Assembly (NCBI GenBank): GCA_905182435.1
Contig: CAJJBN010000030.1
Coordinates: 1-37,747, forward strand
Origin: Opitutaceae bacterium BACL24 MAG-120322-bin51
GTDB taxonomy: Bacteria; Verrucomicrobiota; Verrucomicrobiia; Opitutales; Coraliomargaritaceae
DNA length: 37,747 nt
Direction: 5' to 3'
This document shows positions 19,637-28,485 of the stretch, one piece after another (positions within the stretch are counted from its first letter, which is position 1; each line of letters begins with the position of its first letter). The notes under the pieces are model-generated. The model saw nothing but the letters and a program-made list of their open reading frames with translations. It did no database searches and was not told the DNA's origin. Made by a program: the position numbers and the translations under genes.

Positions 19637-21041
19637 TTGCGCCGAAAATTGCCGGGACGTGTCTTTGTGGATGAAAAAAGCTGCTTCGATGCGTCGCTAG
19701 ATAACCTGCGTCTTTCGTTTTTGCCTGATGCGGTGGTGAAAGTGCAAACCGCTGCCGAGGTTGGCGCGGTGCTCAAGCTCGCTCATAAATACACGATTCC
19801 CGTGACTGCTCGAGGAGCAGGTTCGTCTGCAACGGGTTCGGCTGTACCCCTGCACGGAGGCTGGGTCTTGGATGTCTCGGCGCTCGACGATATTAAGATC
19901 GATACTGTGTCTCGTATGGTGACAGCTGGTGCGGGTGCGGTTACCTCTGAAATACAGGATCAAGTCGAAGCGGTGGGTCTGTTTTATCCGCCAGACCCGT
20001 CGTCGAAGAAATACTCCACCATCGGCGGCAATATCGCCTGCAATGCAGGTGGCCTGAGGTGCGTGAAGTATGGTGTGACCCGCGACTATGTGCTCGGGCT
20101 CGAAGGTTTTTATGCCGATGGCGGTCCTTTTAAACTAGGCCTAGCACTGAAGAAATACGTGTCTGGTCTGAACCTTCGGGATTTGTTGATCGGCTCTGAG
20201 GGGACTCTGGGCGTGATCACTGCCGCGACCTTGAAGCTTATTCCGAAACCGCAAAAGCGCTGGACTGGTATGTTCGCCTTTAAGTCCGAAGCGGCGGCAC
20301 TCAAGGCCGTGGTGGCTCTATTCGATGCTGGGCTCAATCCGTCGATTCTCGAATTTCTCGACCGTCAATCCGTGACGTGTGCGGAGCGTTACACCGGTCA
20401 TTTGATTTTTGACGATTGCCCGCGCGCGTCGATTTTATTGATCGAAGTGGATGGGCGTCCCGCTGAGGTACGTGAGCAACGCACCCGATTGCTAGAGTTT
20501 ATGCAGAGCCGCGCCATCGCGCATCGCGAGGCTCGCACCGATGCTAGGGCCGAAGCGCTGTGGCAGGTGCGGCGTACTTGTTCGCAATCGATGTTCTCGA
20601 TTGCGGATACCAAACTAAACGAAGACGTCGTGGTGCCGATTCAAAAGCAAGCAGAGCTTATTCGATATACCATCGCGTTGAAAAAAGAGATCGGCCTGGC
20701 TACGCCGACTTTCGGTCACGCCGGTGACGGCAACCTGCATGTGCATATTATGTATGATCGCTCAAATGCTGCAGATGCAGTCAAGGCCAAGGTCGGCATC
20801 AAAAAGCTCATGCAGAAAGTGGTTGATCTCGGCGGCGTCATTACCGGCGAGCATGGAGTGGGCTTGGCGAAAGCGCCGTTCATGGAACTGCAGCACAGCA
20901 AGGCTGAGATCGCGGCGATGCGAGCGGTAAAAGATGCGCTCGACCCAAAAGGGAATACTCAATCCTGGTAAGATCTTTGAGCCTTTCGAGGTGTGGGATC
21001 ACAAACCCGTGCAGGTGAAGTTGCCTTGGGATCACCGCTAG
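19637..21041 (+). CDS. FAD-linked oxidase, GlcD / D-2-hydroxyacid dehydrogenase family, frameshifted at the 3' end
   Basis: Flavoprotein that oxidises a 2-hydroxy acid such as glycolate or D-lactate. The PCMH FAD domain has PVTARGAGSSATGSAVPLHG and STIGGNIACNAGGLRCVKYG; the cap domain has FGHAGDGNLHVHIMYD and GVITGEHGVGLAK, the GlcD-type signatures. As read it stops at 20971 (DPKGNTQSW). Dropping one A at 20954-20955 gives DPKGILNPGKIFEPF, the usual end, and a stop at 21041. The upstream end is also suspicious: a frame from the ATG at 19567 (MSRQPSRENT) would join the coding-looking NNKLTSHTAIKALRRKLPGR with a one-base change. TTG at 19637 is the first start in the long frame. Confidence 0.88.
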
Positions 21042-21073
21042 TTTATTTAAAATCAAAATTATTGGATTAAAAC

Positions 21074-21396
21074 ATGCATGACACTTTGTTAATCGGTTGG
21101 ACGACGGTGGATTCTGAAGCCGCAGCTCAGCGCCTCGGCAATGGTTTGGTTGCGACGGGGCTGGCCGCTTGTGTCCAAATTGATGCGGGTGTGGAGTCGG
21201 TCTACCGTTGGGAAGGCGCAGTTCAGTCTACGAGCGCGAATGGCGCCTGATGGTGAAGTTCGCTGCAGCGCGCAGCGCCGAGCTACTCGCATATATCGAA
21301 GCGCACCACCCTTACGATGTGCCGGAGTGGGTCGTCGTGCGCGCCGAGCAAGTCGCCCCCGCGTATTTGAAGTGGGCCTTGGGCGAGGGTGAGTGA
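21074..21396 (+). CDS. cutA: Divalent-cation tolerance protein CutA, frameshifted
   Basis: CutA forms small trimers of about 105 residues and is linked to copper and other metal tolerance. The first part, from ATG 21074, reads RLGNGLVATGLAACVQIDAG and SVYRWEGAVQS, then stops early at 21250. The second part in the next frame reads EREWRLMVKFAAARSAELL, HHPYDVPEWVVV and AYLKWALGEGE, the conserved second half with the HPYDVPE motif. One missing base at 21227-21228 joins them into a normal 107-residue protein. It starts 32 bp after the corrected oxidase stop, so the two are probably co-transcribed. Confidence 0.85.
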
Positions 21397-21430
21397 GTCT
21401 TGTTTGGAACGGGCTGACGAAGATCAGCGT

Positions 21431-21501
21431 GCCCACGGAGTCGCGGGATAAACTCGCTCGCTACATTTAGGTTGTAGCGACTGGGTTTATCTCGTGGGGG
21501 C
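21431..21501. repeat. Inverted REP-like pair with GTAG heads
   Basis: Right unit, plus strand: gtagcgactgggtttatctc from 21474. Left unit, minus strand: gtagcgagcgagtttatccc from 21464 downward. The two units face each other across 9 bases. It lies between cutA and the peptidase gene. Confidence 0.65.
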
Positions 21502-21557
21502 ATGTTATTTCAATGTGCTCACTTGACCTGTGGGAGCGACAACGCAAATTAGGGCGC

Positions 21558-22931
21558 ATGTTGGATCCAATCGAAGCTCTTAAAGAATATATTCGTTTTC
21601 CCTCCGTTTCGACGGACCCCGCGTATGCGGATGGCATGAAGGGCGCGCGTGAATATGCCACTAGCCTGCTGCAAGAGATTGGCTTCACGGTCGAAGTCGT
21701 GGAGACGGCGCTGCACCCGATTTTGTTAGCCGAACGCTTTGGCGATCCGGCGTGGCCGCATATTGCGATCTACGGCCACTACGATGTGCAACCTGCAGAC
21801 CCGTTTGAGCTCTGGTCCAGTGCCCCGTTTGAACCAGAGGTGCGTGACGGGCGACTTTATGGTCGTGGCACTGCCGATAACAAGGGACCGACAATCGTAC
21901 ATATGTCGGCACTTGCTCGTGTGCTGGCGAAGCATCCAGATCTGCCACTCAACATTACTTATGTGATCGAAGGGGAGGAAGAGATTGGCAGCCCGAGCAT
22001 GCCGAAGTTTTTTGATTCGTATGCCGAGCGCATCTCTAAGGCAGACTTTATCCTTGTCTCTGATACCGGTAGCCCAAATACGGAGCAGCTGGTTATTACT
22101 ACCGCGTTGCGTGGCCTAGTTGATTTGGAAATTAAAGTGCGTGGGCCGAAGAGTGACTTGCATTCGGGTATCCATGGTGGCGCGGTGTATAATCCGTTAC
22201 AAGCGTTGATGGAAATTTGCGCGGGGTTACACAATCCCGATGGCAGTGTGAATGTAGCCGGCTTTTATGACGACGTGCTGCCGGTTTTAGAGTGGGAACG
22301 CGAAGAATTAAAACGCTATCCAGAAACCGTCGAGAGCTATCAGGCGATGCTCGATGTGCCGGCATTTTACCCAGCCAACGGCCTCTCGCCGCTCGAAGCC
22401 GTGCGCTTCGGCCCGACGCTTGAGTTTAATGGTATCGGTGGGGGTTACCAGGGCAAAGGCTCGAAGACAGTAATCGCCAGCGAGGCATTTGCTAAAGTCA
22501 CTTGCCGCTTAGTTGCGAATCAAGATCCGCACAAGACACAGGATCAAGTCGTCGCTGCAATTGAAGCGCTGTGCCCCGCAGGTGTGACGCTGAATGTGCG
22601 TCGCGGCCCAGTGGCAGAAGCCTATCTTGCAGTGCCGCCGGAGCGCCCAAATACTCCGGCAGATCAACCGGCAGCCTTGGCACGTGCTTTTAAGTCTGCG
22701 GATCGTGCGATTGAGCAATGCTTCGGCAATGCGCCGATTTATTTGCGTGAGGGGGGCAGCATTCCAGTGATTGCCGATTTTAATAAACGCGCGGGATTGG
22801 ATGCCTTGATGATTGGCCTGTTTACGCCGATTGATAATTTGCATGCACCAGACGAGGGCTTCGATCTCAAGCTGATGGAAAATGCGATCACCGCCTTTGA
22901 GCAAATATTCTGCGATATCGCAGGCGTGTGA
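21558..22931 (+). CDS. M20 family metallo-dipeptidase
   Basis: A 457-residue di-zinc peptidase of the carnosinase/DUG1-like M20 group. Metal and catalytic motifs are IYGHYDVQPAD (His74, Asp76), GRGTADNKGP (bridging Asp107), VIEGEEEIGSPS (catalytic and metal Glu around 140-142), LVSDTG (Asp169) and KSDLHSGIHGG (His202, in the lid domain). The last zinc His should be in the block DNLHAPDEGFDL near the C-terminus. I start at ATG 21558 (MLDPIEALKEYIRFPSVSTD); the frame is open to an ATG at 21513, but those residues look non-native and overlap repeat DNA. It hydrolyses small peptides in the cytoplasm. Confidence 0.92.
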   Translation: MLDPIEALKEYIRFPSVSTDPAYADGMKGAREYATSLLQEIGFTVEVVETALHPILLAERFGDPAWPHIAIYGHYDVQPADPFELWSSAPFEPEVRDGRLYGRGTADNKGPTIVHMSALARVLAKHPDLPLNITYVIEGEEEIGSPSMPKFFDSYAERISKADFILVSDTGSPNTEQLVITTALRGLVDLEIKVRGPKSDLHSGIHGGAVYNPLQALMEICAGLHNPDGSVNVAGFYDDVLPVLEWEREELKRYPETVESYQAMLDVPAFYPANGLSPLEAVRFGPTLEFNGIGGGYQGKGSKTVIASEAFAKVTCRLVANQDPHKTQDQVVAAIEALCPAGVTLNVRRGPVAEAYLAVPPERPNTPADQPAALARAFKSADRAIEQCFGNAPIYLREGGSIPVIADFNKRAGLDALMIGLFTPIDNLHAPDEGFDLKLMENAITAFEQIFCDIAGV

Positions 22932-23225
22932 GGGCGACTGCGCCGTCTCGATCAAGGCCGTGGCTTGGCAATCATTGGCAATCAGTTCGCTGGAATCAGC
23001 GCTGAGGCTCTTCCAGCTTCAATGACGATTGCGCCGCTACCGTGGAGCCGCCGTTGACGGGTGGATCTGAAAATTACGTTTGAGTAGGAGCTCATATTTA
23101 ACGCCTAGGCGTGTTAATATGCCGAGAATGCCGCTGGCTGTGCTGATGCGGAAAGTCCGACGCGCTGCACCGCAGTGCTCAATTGTGGATTGACTCTTTT
23201 GCTCTGAATTCAGAACTCTGTTGCT

Positions 23226-24575
23226 ATGAAATACATCAGCACACGCGGCCAAGTGCCTCCTGTTTCTTTTTCGACGGCGATTGCCGAAGGGCTGGCACCG
23301 GACGGTGGCTTGTATCTACCCGCGACACTACCTGACTTAGCGCCTTTCCTCAAAGACTGGGAGTCGCTCAGTTATGCTCAACTGTGCGAAGCCTTTATGG
23401 CGGTGTTTGCCACTGATATCGACCGTGCCGAGTTGAAGGGGATCGTCGAGCGTTCATACACAAAATTTGATCATGCGGACATCGCACCAATTCAAAAACT
23501 GAGCGACGATCTGTTCGTCCTAGAGTTGTTTCATGGGCCGACTTTGGCGTTTAAAGACTTTGCCCTGCAATTTCTAGGCAACCTTTACGAAGCGCAGATC
23601 ACTCGTACTGGAAATCCGATTTCTGTGCTGGGCGCAACCTCTGGCGATACCGGCGCGGCTGCGATTCACGGGTTACTTGGTAAGACTGGAGTGAAGACTT
23701 TCATTCTATATCCCGATGGCCGTGTGTCGCCACTACAGGAGCGCCAGATGACTTGCACTGGGGCGGACAACGTCTTCCCGCTGGCGATCAAGGGTAGCTT
23801 TGATGACGCGCAGGCGGCGCTGAAGACTGTATTCGAGGATCGTGCGTTCGCGGCTGAAGTCGGCCTCTCCGCGGTTAATTCGATCAACCTCGCCCGGATC
23901 TTGGCACAGTGCGTGTACTATCTCTCCGCCTTCTTTCGCTTACCCGCGGAGATCCGAGAGGACGTCACCTTCGTGGTGCCGACGGGTAACTTTGGTAATG
24001 TCTTAGCTGGTTGGTTGGTGCAGCGCATGGGTGTGCCGATCAAAGGTTTCCGCGTGGCAACCAATCAAAACGATATTCTACATCGACTCTTCCAAACCGG
24101 CATTTATCAGCTGGATGAGGTCGCACCGAGCTTGGCTCCGTCGATGGACATACAGGTTGCTTCCAATTTTGAGCGCTTCCTATACTACGCGGAAGATTGC
24201 GATTCGGCTAAGGTGCGCGAAGTGATCAGCACCTTTAAGCAAACGGGTAAATACGTGTTTGAAGACTTTAAGTCGGACGGCATTAGCAGCTCGCGCACGG
24301 ACGACGCTGAGATCGGTGCGATCATCAAGCGTGTCTATGAGCAATACGGCTATGTAGCCGATCCGCATACTGCCTGTGGGTTTACTGGCGATTTCGATGG
24401 TCCGCAGCTGGTCCTATCGACTGCGCATCCAGCTAAATTCCCAGATACGATTGTGGAATCGATCGGACAAGATTCAACACATCCATCATTGGAGACGTTG
24501 AAGGCCCGCGAGATTGTGAAGCATGCAGTCGAGCCGACTCCGGCAGCAATCAAGGCTTTTATGCGGGCCCATTAA
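23226..24575 (+). CDS. thrC: Threonine synthase
   Basis: A 449-residue PLP enzyme that converts O-phosphohomoserine to threonine. It starts MKYISTRGQVPPVSFSTAIA, the family N-terminus, with EGLAPDGGLYLP. The PLP lysine is Lys110 in HGPTLAFKDFALQFLGNL. The phosphate-binding loop is ATSGDTGAAAIHG, and VPTGNFGNVLAGW is the second cofactor-contact block. Length and plan match the long bacterial/yeast-type threonine synthase. No threonine pathway neighbours (thrA, thrB) are near; it stands alone. It converges with the kinase at 24682. Confidence 0.95.
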   Translation: MKYISTRGQVPPVSFSTAIAEGLAPDGGLYLPATLPDLAPFLKDWESLSYAQLCEAFMAVFATDIDRAELKGIVERSYTKFDHADIAPIQKLSDDLFVLELFHGPTLAFKDFALQFLGNLYEAQITRTGNPISVLGATSGDTGAAAIHGLLGKTGVKTFILYPDGRVSPLQERQMTCTGADNVFPLAIKGSFDDAQAALKTVFEDRAFAAEVGLSAVNSINLARILAQCVYYLSAFFRLPAEIREDVTFVVPTGNFGNVLAGWLVQRMGVPIKGFRVATNQNDILHRLFQTGIYQLDEVAPSLAPSMDIQVASNFERFLYYAEDCDSAKVREVISTFKQTGKYVFEDFKSDGISSSRTDDAEIGAIIKRVYEQYGYVADPHTACGFTGDFDGPQLVLSTAHPAKFPDTIVESIGQDSTHPSLETLKAREIVKHAVEPTPAAIKAFMRAH

Positions 24576-24614
24576 GCGCGGGTCGGTAGTGCGATTAAAA
24601 TCAAGTCAATTGAA

Positions 24615-24636
24615 AGACAGTTCAGCAGTACTGTCT
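24615..24636. terminator. Candidate hairpin between convergent thrC and kinase genes
   Basis: Stem agacagt (24615-24621) with actgtct (24630-24636). A second hairpin, agctct-ttgtt-agagct, lies just after it at 24650-24666. Neither has a clean T-run, so terminator function is unsure. Confidence 0.3.
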
Positions 24637-24681
24637 GACTCGTGTGGATAGCTCTTTGTTAGAGCTGTCGCCGTTGCTACT

Positions 24682-25809
24682 CTACGATTCTAGAGGTATT
24701 TCTAGGTAGAATACATTGCCTTCACCACCCACTCGCTTGCGCACGCCGATGTCGCCATTGTAGAGATCAACCAAGCGCTTTACAATCGCTAGGCCAATGC
24801 CATGCGAGGAGCTTTTACCAATCGGGACTGCGGTGCCTTTTGTGAATTTCTTGAAGAGTGCTTTTCGGTTTTCAGGGCTAATCACAATGGCATTGTCGTG
24901 GACTTCGAAGCGGAAGCCGTTGGCTTGCGATTGGGATGGCATTAAATGGACGATGACCTCCGAGTTGTTTCGCGAGTATTTAACGGCATTACTGATGATG
25001 TTATCAAACATGCCAGTTAGAATGCGTCGGCTAATATGCACCATTGGCTTGAATGTCGGCTCATATCTGAGGCGAATTGACTTCTCGTTCGATTGAACGG
25101 CATTTAGTTCCACCAAGTGGCCGACAATCTCTGCGACATTGACCTGAGCTTCAGTGAGTTCTGGGATCTCACCTTGGTGGCGTGTCTCCTCATTTAGAAT
25201 ATCGTTGACGAAATCAGTCATTCCTCTGGCGCTCTGACGTGTCAGTTCTAGCATTGAGTAGAGTTGGTGCGAGTCGTGGTTGCCTTCTTTGATGTCTTCC
25301 ATCATCAGCGTCGCTAACCCATCGATCGCGCCTGTCGGGTTTTTAATATCATGCGCGAGTGTCGTTAGCAGATCTGTTTTTTGCTGGTAGAGTGCTTTCA
25401 GTTGTTGGCGCACTTGATTGAGGCTGATGTGTGTCTGCACGCGGGCGAGCAACTCTTCTCGAATGAAAGGTTTTTTGATGTAATCAACACCGCCTGCAGC
25501 AAAGGCACTGACTAAATCGATCACTTCGGTGGCGGCGGTTAAGAATATGATTGGGATCGACTTGGTTGCTTTGTCAGACTTGATTATTTTACACACCGTT
25601 AGTCCATCTACCCCGGGCATCATGATATCCAGTAGGATGAGTGCGGGCTGTTGCTCTCTGGCGATTTCGATGGCCTCGTCTCCTTGTATCGAAAGAATCA
25701 CAGCCATGCCCTCTAGGCGTAATATTTCACCCACTAATTGCAGATTGTGAGGCTCGTCATCTACGATGAGAATTTTGGCTGGTTCAATTGCGTTGAGAGG
25801 TGTCTTCAT
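24682..25809 (-). CDS. Response regulator-histidine kinase fusion with an altered ATP-binding G1 box
   Basis: A 375-residue REC-HisKA-HATPase protein like that at 17864. REC: Asp17/18 pocket, phosphoacceptor Asp61 (LILLDIMMPG), Thr91, Lys113. HisKA H-box: LAHDIKNPTGAIDG with His153. HATPase: N-box DNIISNAVKYS and G2 SHGIGLAIVKRL are normal, but where the G1 box should read D-x-G-x-G it reads VHDNAIVISPENR. Loss of both glycines may reduce ATP binding, or may be specific to this subfamily. No sensor or membrane part. The clean ATG (MKTPLNAIEP) and stop are convincing. Confidence 0.9.
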   Translation of the reverse strand: MKTPLNAIEPAKILIVDDEPHNLQLVGEILRLEGMAVILSIQGDEAIEIAREQQPALILLDIMMPGVDGLTVCKIIKSDKATKSIPIIFLTAATEVIDLVSAFAAGGVDYIKKPFIREELLARVQTHISLNQVRQQLKALYQQKTDLLTTLAHDIKNPTGAIDGLATLMMEDIKEGNHDSHQLYSMLELTRQSARGMTDFVNDILNEETRHQGEIPELTEAQVNVAEIVGHLVELNAVQSNEKSIRLRYEPTFKPMVHISRRILTGMFDNIISNAVKYSRNNSEVIVHLMPSQSQANGFRFEVHDNAIVISPENRKALFKKFTKGTAVPIGKSSSHGIGLAIVKRLVDLYNGDIGVRKRVGGEGNVFYLEIPLES

Positions 25810-26016
25810 TCGCGTGGCTTAATTGTTTAGGTTACAAAATAGGTAACTCTTTTAATTGTTAAGGCAGTCGAAGATTAAATACGAGGTTTGATTAGCGTTA
25901 GGGAGACGAATTTAATCGCTTCGCAAAGCTGATGCGGAGGACGTTGCCCTTCGAGAGCTTAATTGCCGAAGATAGTGGTCTCTTCTTGCGCCACTCACTG
26001 CTGCCTCTTTCTAGAA

Positions 26017-26448
26017 TCAGGAATGACTGCAACTTTTCTGATGAGTCTCAAACTCAGCCGAGTCTTTCAGCGAAGTTTCGGCTAGGTTTTTTCTTATCTC
26101 GGATCGCGTGTTCTTCCAGAAGTGGTGCAGTGGGCAGGCGCACTCGTCGGAGCATTGTGCCATGCCGAGGAGGCAGCTCTCAGTCCACTCTTCGCCATCG
26201 ATTGCACGGCTCACGTCGAGTAGACTGATCTGTTCCGCGGGGCGGGCGAGTTGGACGCCGCCAGTGTAACCACGCTTACTCTTGACCAACCCCGCTTCAC
26301 TCAGGCGACTGATGATCTTTGCCAGATAGAAAGTGGAGACGTTGGATTGCGCGGCAATGTCTTTGACCAGCATGAGTGGGCCATCGGGGGGGGCTAGGCA
26401 GTTTAGCGCGCGGATTGCATAGCCAGTGGTAGTCGAGAGTGATAACAT
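26017..26448 (-). CDS. Rrf2 family transcriptional regulator, probably with an Fe-S cluster
   Basis: A 143-residue winged-helix regulator. It opens MLSLSTTTGYAIRALNCLA, the Rrf2 start, with recognition helix VSTFYLAKIISRLSEAGLV and wing SKRGYTGGVQLARP. Cysteines at 92, 99, 103 and 105 (ESCLLGMAQCSDECACPLHH) match the three-Cys cluster region of IscR and NsrR (92, 98, 104 in IscR). It may therefore sense iron-sulfur status, nitric oxide or redox. The ATG at 26448 fits the family; a longer frame from 26664 would add 72 unlikely residues. It is divergent from the HtrA gene with about 240 bp between starts. Confidence 0.9.
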   Translation of the reverse strand: MLSLSTTTGYAIRALNCLAPPDGPLMLVKDIAAQSNVSTFYLAKIISRLSEAGLVKSKRGYTGGVQLARPAEQISLLDVSRAIDGEEWTESCLLGMAQCSDECACPLHHFWKNTRSEIRKNLAETSLKDSAEFETHQKSCSHS

Positions 26449-26685
26449 GATAAAATCAGTAAATCTGCTGGTTGAGGCAATGAGGCTGGTCGCGTCTACT
26501 TCTGGGGGTGATGAACAACGGGCAGACGATACCTTAAATATAACGTATTTTACTATTTCTTTTCTAGTAAATGCACGTCTAAAGATGCAGCTGTCTCTGA
26601 TGCCGCGGCATGTTCTTTTCAAAGCGTTGAACTTGCGGAGCCGCGCTGTTTGACTTCTGTTCAAGACATCAACCCAACTCTTTTT

Positions 26686-28140
26686 ATGAAATCTACCTCC
26701 TTTCTATTGTTTAGTGGTATCTTAGTCGCCTCACTGATTGCGGCGGAAAAAAAGCCTAAGCTTCGAGTCATTGAAGACTCCAGGGCGGTAAGCGCGATCG
26801 GGGAGGTGCCAGTCGTCTCGTATGCTGATGTGCTGGAAAAGGCGACACCATCGGTTGTAGCGGTGTATTCATCGCAAATTATTCAGTCGTCGTATTACCA
26901 GAGAGCGCCGCAGGGCATTCAGGATTTATTTCGCCAGTGGGGGCGTCCACTGCCAGGCACCGAGCCCGATCAAAAAGAGCGTCTCGAGCGTGTCGGGGTG
27001 GGCTCCGGAGTGATTATTTCAGAGGATGGCTACATCGTGACAAATCACCATGTGGTGCAAGTACAACATGGCAAAGCGGCAGATGAGATTCGTGTGCGTC
27101 TAAGCGATGGTATTGAGTATGTGGCGACACTGATCGGCTCCGATGAGAAGACTGACGTCGCAATTTTGAAAATCGAGCCCGACGCGGCACTGCCGATTGT
27201 GACGATTGCCGATAGTGCCAAGCTGCGCGTCGGCGATATTGTATTTGCGATTGGCAACCCATTGGACGTCGGACTGACCGCTACGCGCGGAATCATCTCT
27301 GCGCTTGGGCGTGATTCGTCTGGTATTCTCGGACCTGGTGCGTATGAGAATTTCATCCAGACCGATGCGTCAGTGAATTTGGGGAATTCTGGCGGCGCAT
27401 TGATCGATGCTGCGGGCCGGTTAGTTGGGATTAATACTGCGATAGTCTCCGGTTCGGGCGGCAGTATTGGCATCGGCTTTGCGATTCCGTCCAACATGGT
27501 GCTGAATGTGGTGACGAATCTGATTGAGTCCGGCGAAGTGCCACGGGGCTTGCTTGGATTGATCCCCGTGAACTTGACTCCTGACATGGCAGACGCCTTT
27601 GACTTGCCATCTACCCGTGGTGCTTTGGTAAACCAAGTTCAAGTCGGCTCGCCGGCAGAACAAGGCGGAATACGTCACGGAGATATCATTTTGAAAGTCG
27701 ATGCTGTAGTCGTCGAATCGGCACCACAACTTCGGCTGGTAGTTTCGCAAATGCGTCCAGGGCGTAAAGTGGAGGTCACACTGGTTCGTCACAATGAGAC
27801 GCTGAGGTTACCGGTGGTGCTAGGCAGCTTGAGTGGCTTAGTTGCGAGTGCTGATTTGGAGCAGGGTATTCTCGATGGCGTGCGACTGCAGGCGATTGAT
27901 ACACGTATGCGCAAAGGGCTCTCTCTGCCTGATGAAATCGATGGCGTGCTAATCAGTGACGTGCTGCCCGAATCTCTGTATGCGGATGTCATCACTCGTG
28001 GAATGGTAATTCTTGAAGTAAATGGCGCAGCAATGACAACACTCGAGGCGTTTGAGGCGCAACTTCAAGTTGGCAAGAATCGTTTGTATATTTGGCATAA
28101 CGGCATGAATCACTTTATCGTGCTCGAAATTAAGGGATGA
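26686..28140 (+). CDS. HtrA/Deg-type serine protease
   Basis: A 484-residue periplasmic quality-control protease. The signal sequence MKSTSFLLFSGILVASLIAA is cut near Ala20. The trypsin-like domain has the triad His122 (IVTNHHVV), Asp157 (EKTDVAILKI) and Ser235 (NLGNSGGALIDAAG). The loop before the protease core is rich in Gln and Arg. A PDZ domain (about 288-378) has LLGLIPVNLT and GSPAEQGGIRHGDIILKV. The second PDZ (about 395-480) is shortened and weak. The ATG at 26686 starts the signal peptide; a codon at 26650 would add 12 residues. The stop overlaps the next gene's start by 4 bp. Confidence 0.93.
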   Translation: MKSTSFLLFSGILVASLIAAEKKPKLRVIEDSRAVSAIGEVPVVSYADVLEKATPSVVAVYSSQIIQSSYYQRAPQGIQDLFRQWGRPLPGTEPDQKERLERVGVGSGVIISEDGYIVTNHHVVQVQHGKAADEIRVRLSDGIEYVATLIGSDEKTDVAILKIEPDAALPIVTIADSAKLRVGDIVFAIGNPLDVGLTATRGIISALGRDSSGILGPGAYENFIQTDASVNLGNSGGALIDAAGRLVGINTAIVSGSGGSIGIGFAIPSNMVLNVVTNLIESGEVPRGLLGLIPVNLTPDMADAFDLPSTRGALVNQVQVGSPAEQGGIRHGDIILKVDAVVVESAPQLRLVVSQMRPGRKVEVTLVRHNETLRLPVVLGSLSGLVASADLEQGILDGVRLQAIDTRMRKGLSLPDEIDGVLISDVLPESLYADVITRGMVILEVNGAAMTTLEAFEAQLQVGKNRLYIWHNGMNHFIVLEIKG

Positions 28141-28337
28141 AACTGACTAAGCAGAACAGTCGCATTATTTTCGGCTTGGCCTTGTTGACCTTAGTGATGG
28201 CGCTGATCTTTCAGAACAGCAAGGAGGTGACACTCAGCTTTGTCGCGGTGCAAATACAGCTACCGCTATTTTTGATCATCGCGATTTCGGCTGTGGCTGG
28301 TTTTGGAATTGGCTGCTTGCTGCGAATACGGCGCTAA
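28137..28337 (+). CDS. LapA-like small membrane protein
   Basis: A 66-residue protein with two helices, about 10-27 and 40-61, and a short loop holding QNSKEVTLSFVAVQIQLP. This is the LapA/DUF1049 pattern (helix, 'FxxxN...V', helix, positively charged end CLLRIRR). LapA works with LapB in lipopolysaccharide assembly in enterics, but many bacteria have stand-alone members of unknown role. The ATGA overlap with the HtrA gene means translational coupling, and suggests an envelope-stress connection. Confidence 0.8.
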   Translation: MKLTKQNSRIIFGLALLTLVMALIFQNSKEVTLSFVAVQIQLPLFLIIAISAVAGFGIGCLLRIRR

Positions 28338-28485
28338 GAATATCGCGTAAAACCGCTACTGAGTTCGTTCGCCAGATTGTAGACTTCGATCAATTCCGTT
28401 TGTTCGACTGTAATGATCATGCCTTACCGTAGGCTCTGATCACTTCATTCTCTTGTCGATGACTTCGCGGCACGACTTATGGTGG

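Noticed and set aside
23037..23252. A 71-residue minus-strand frame before thrC
   Set aside because: It overlaps the thrC start, and its product resembles no family.
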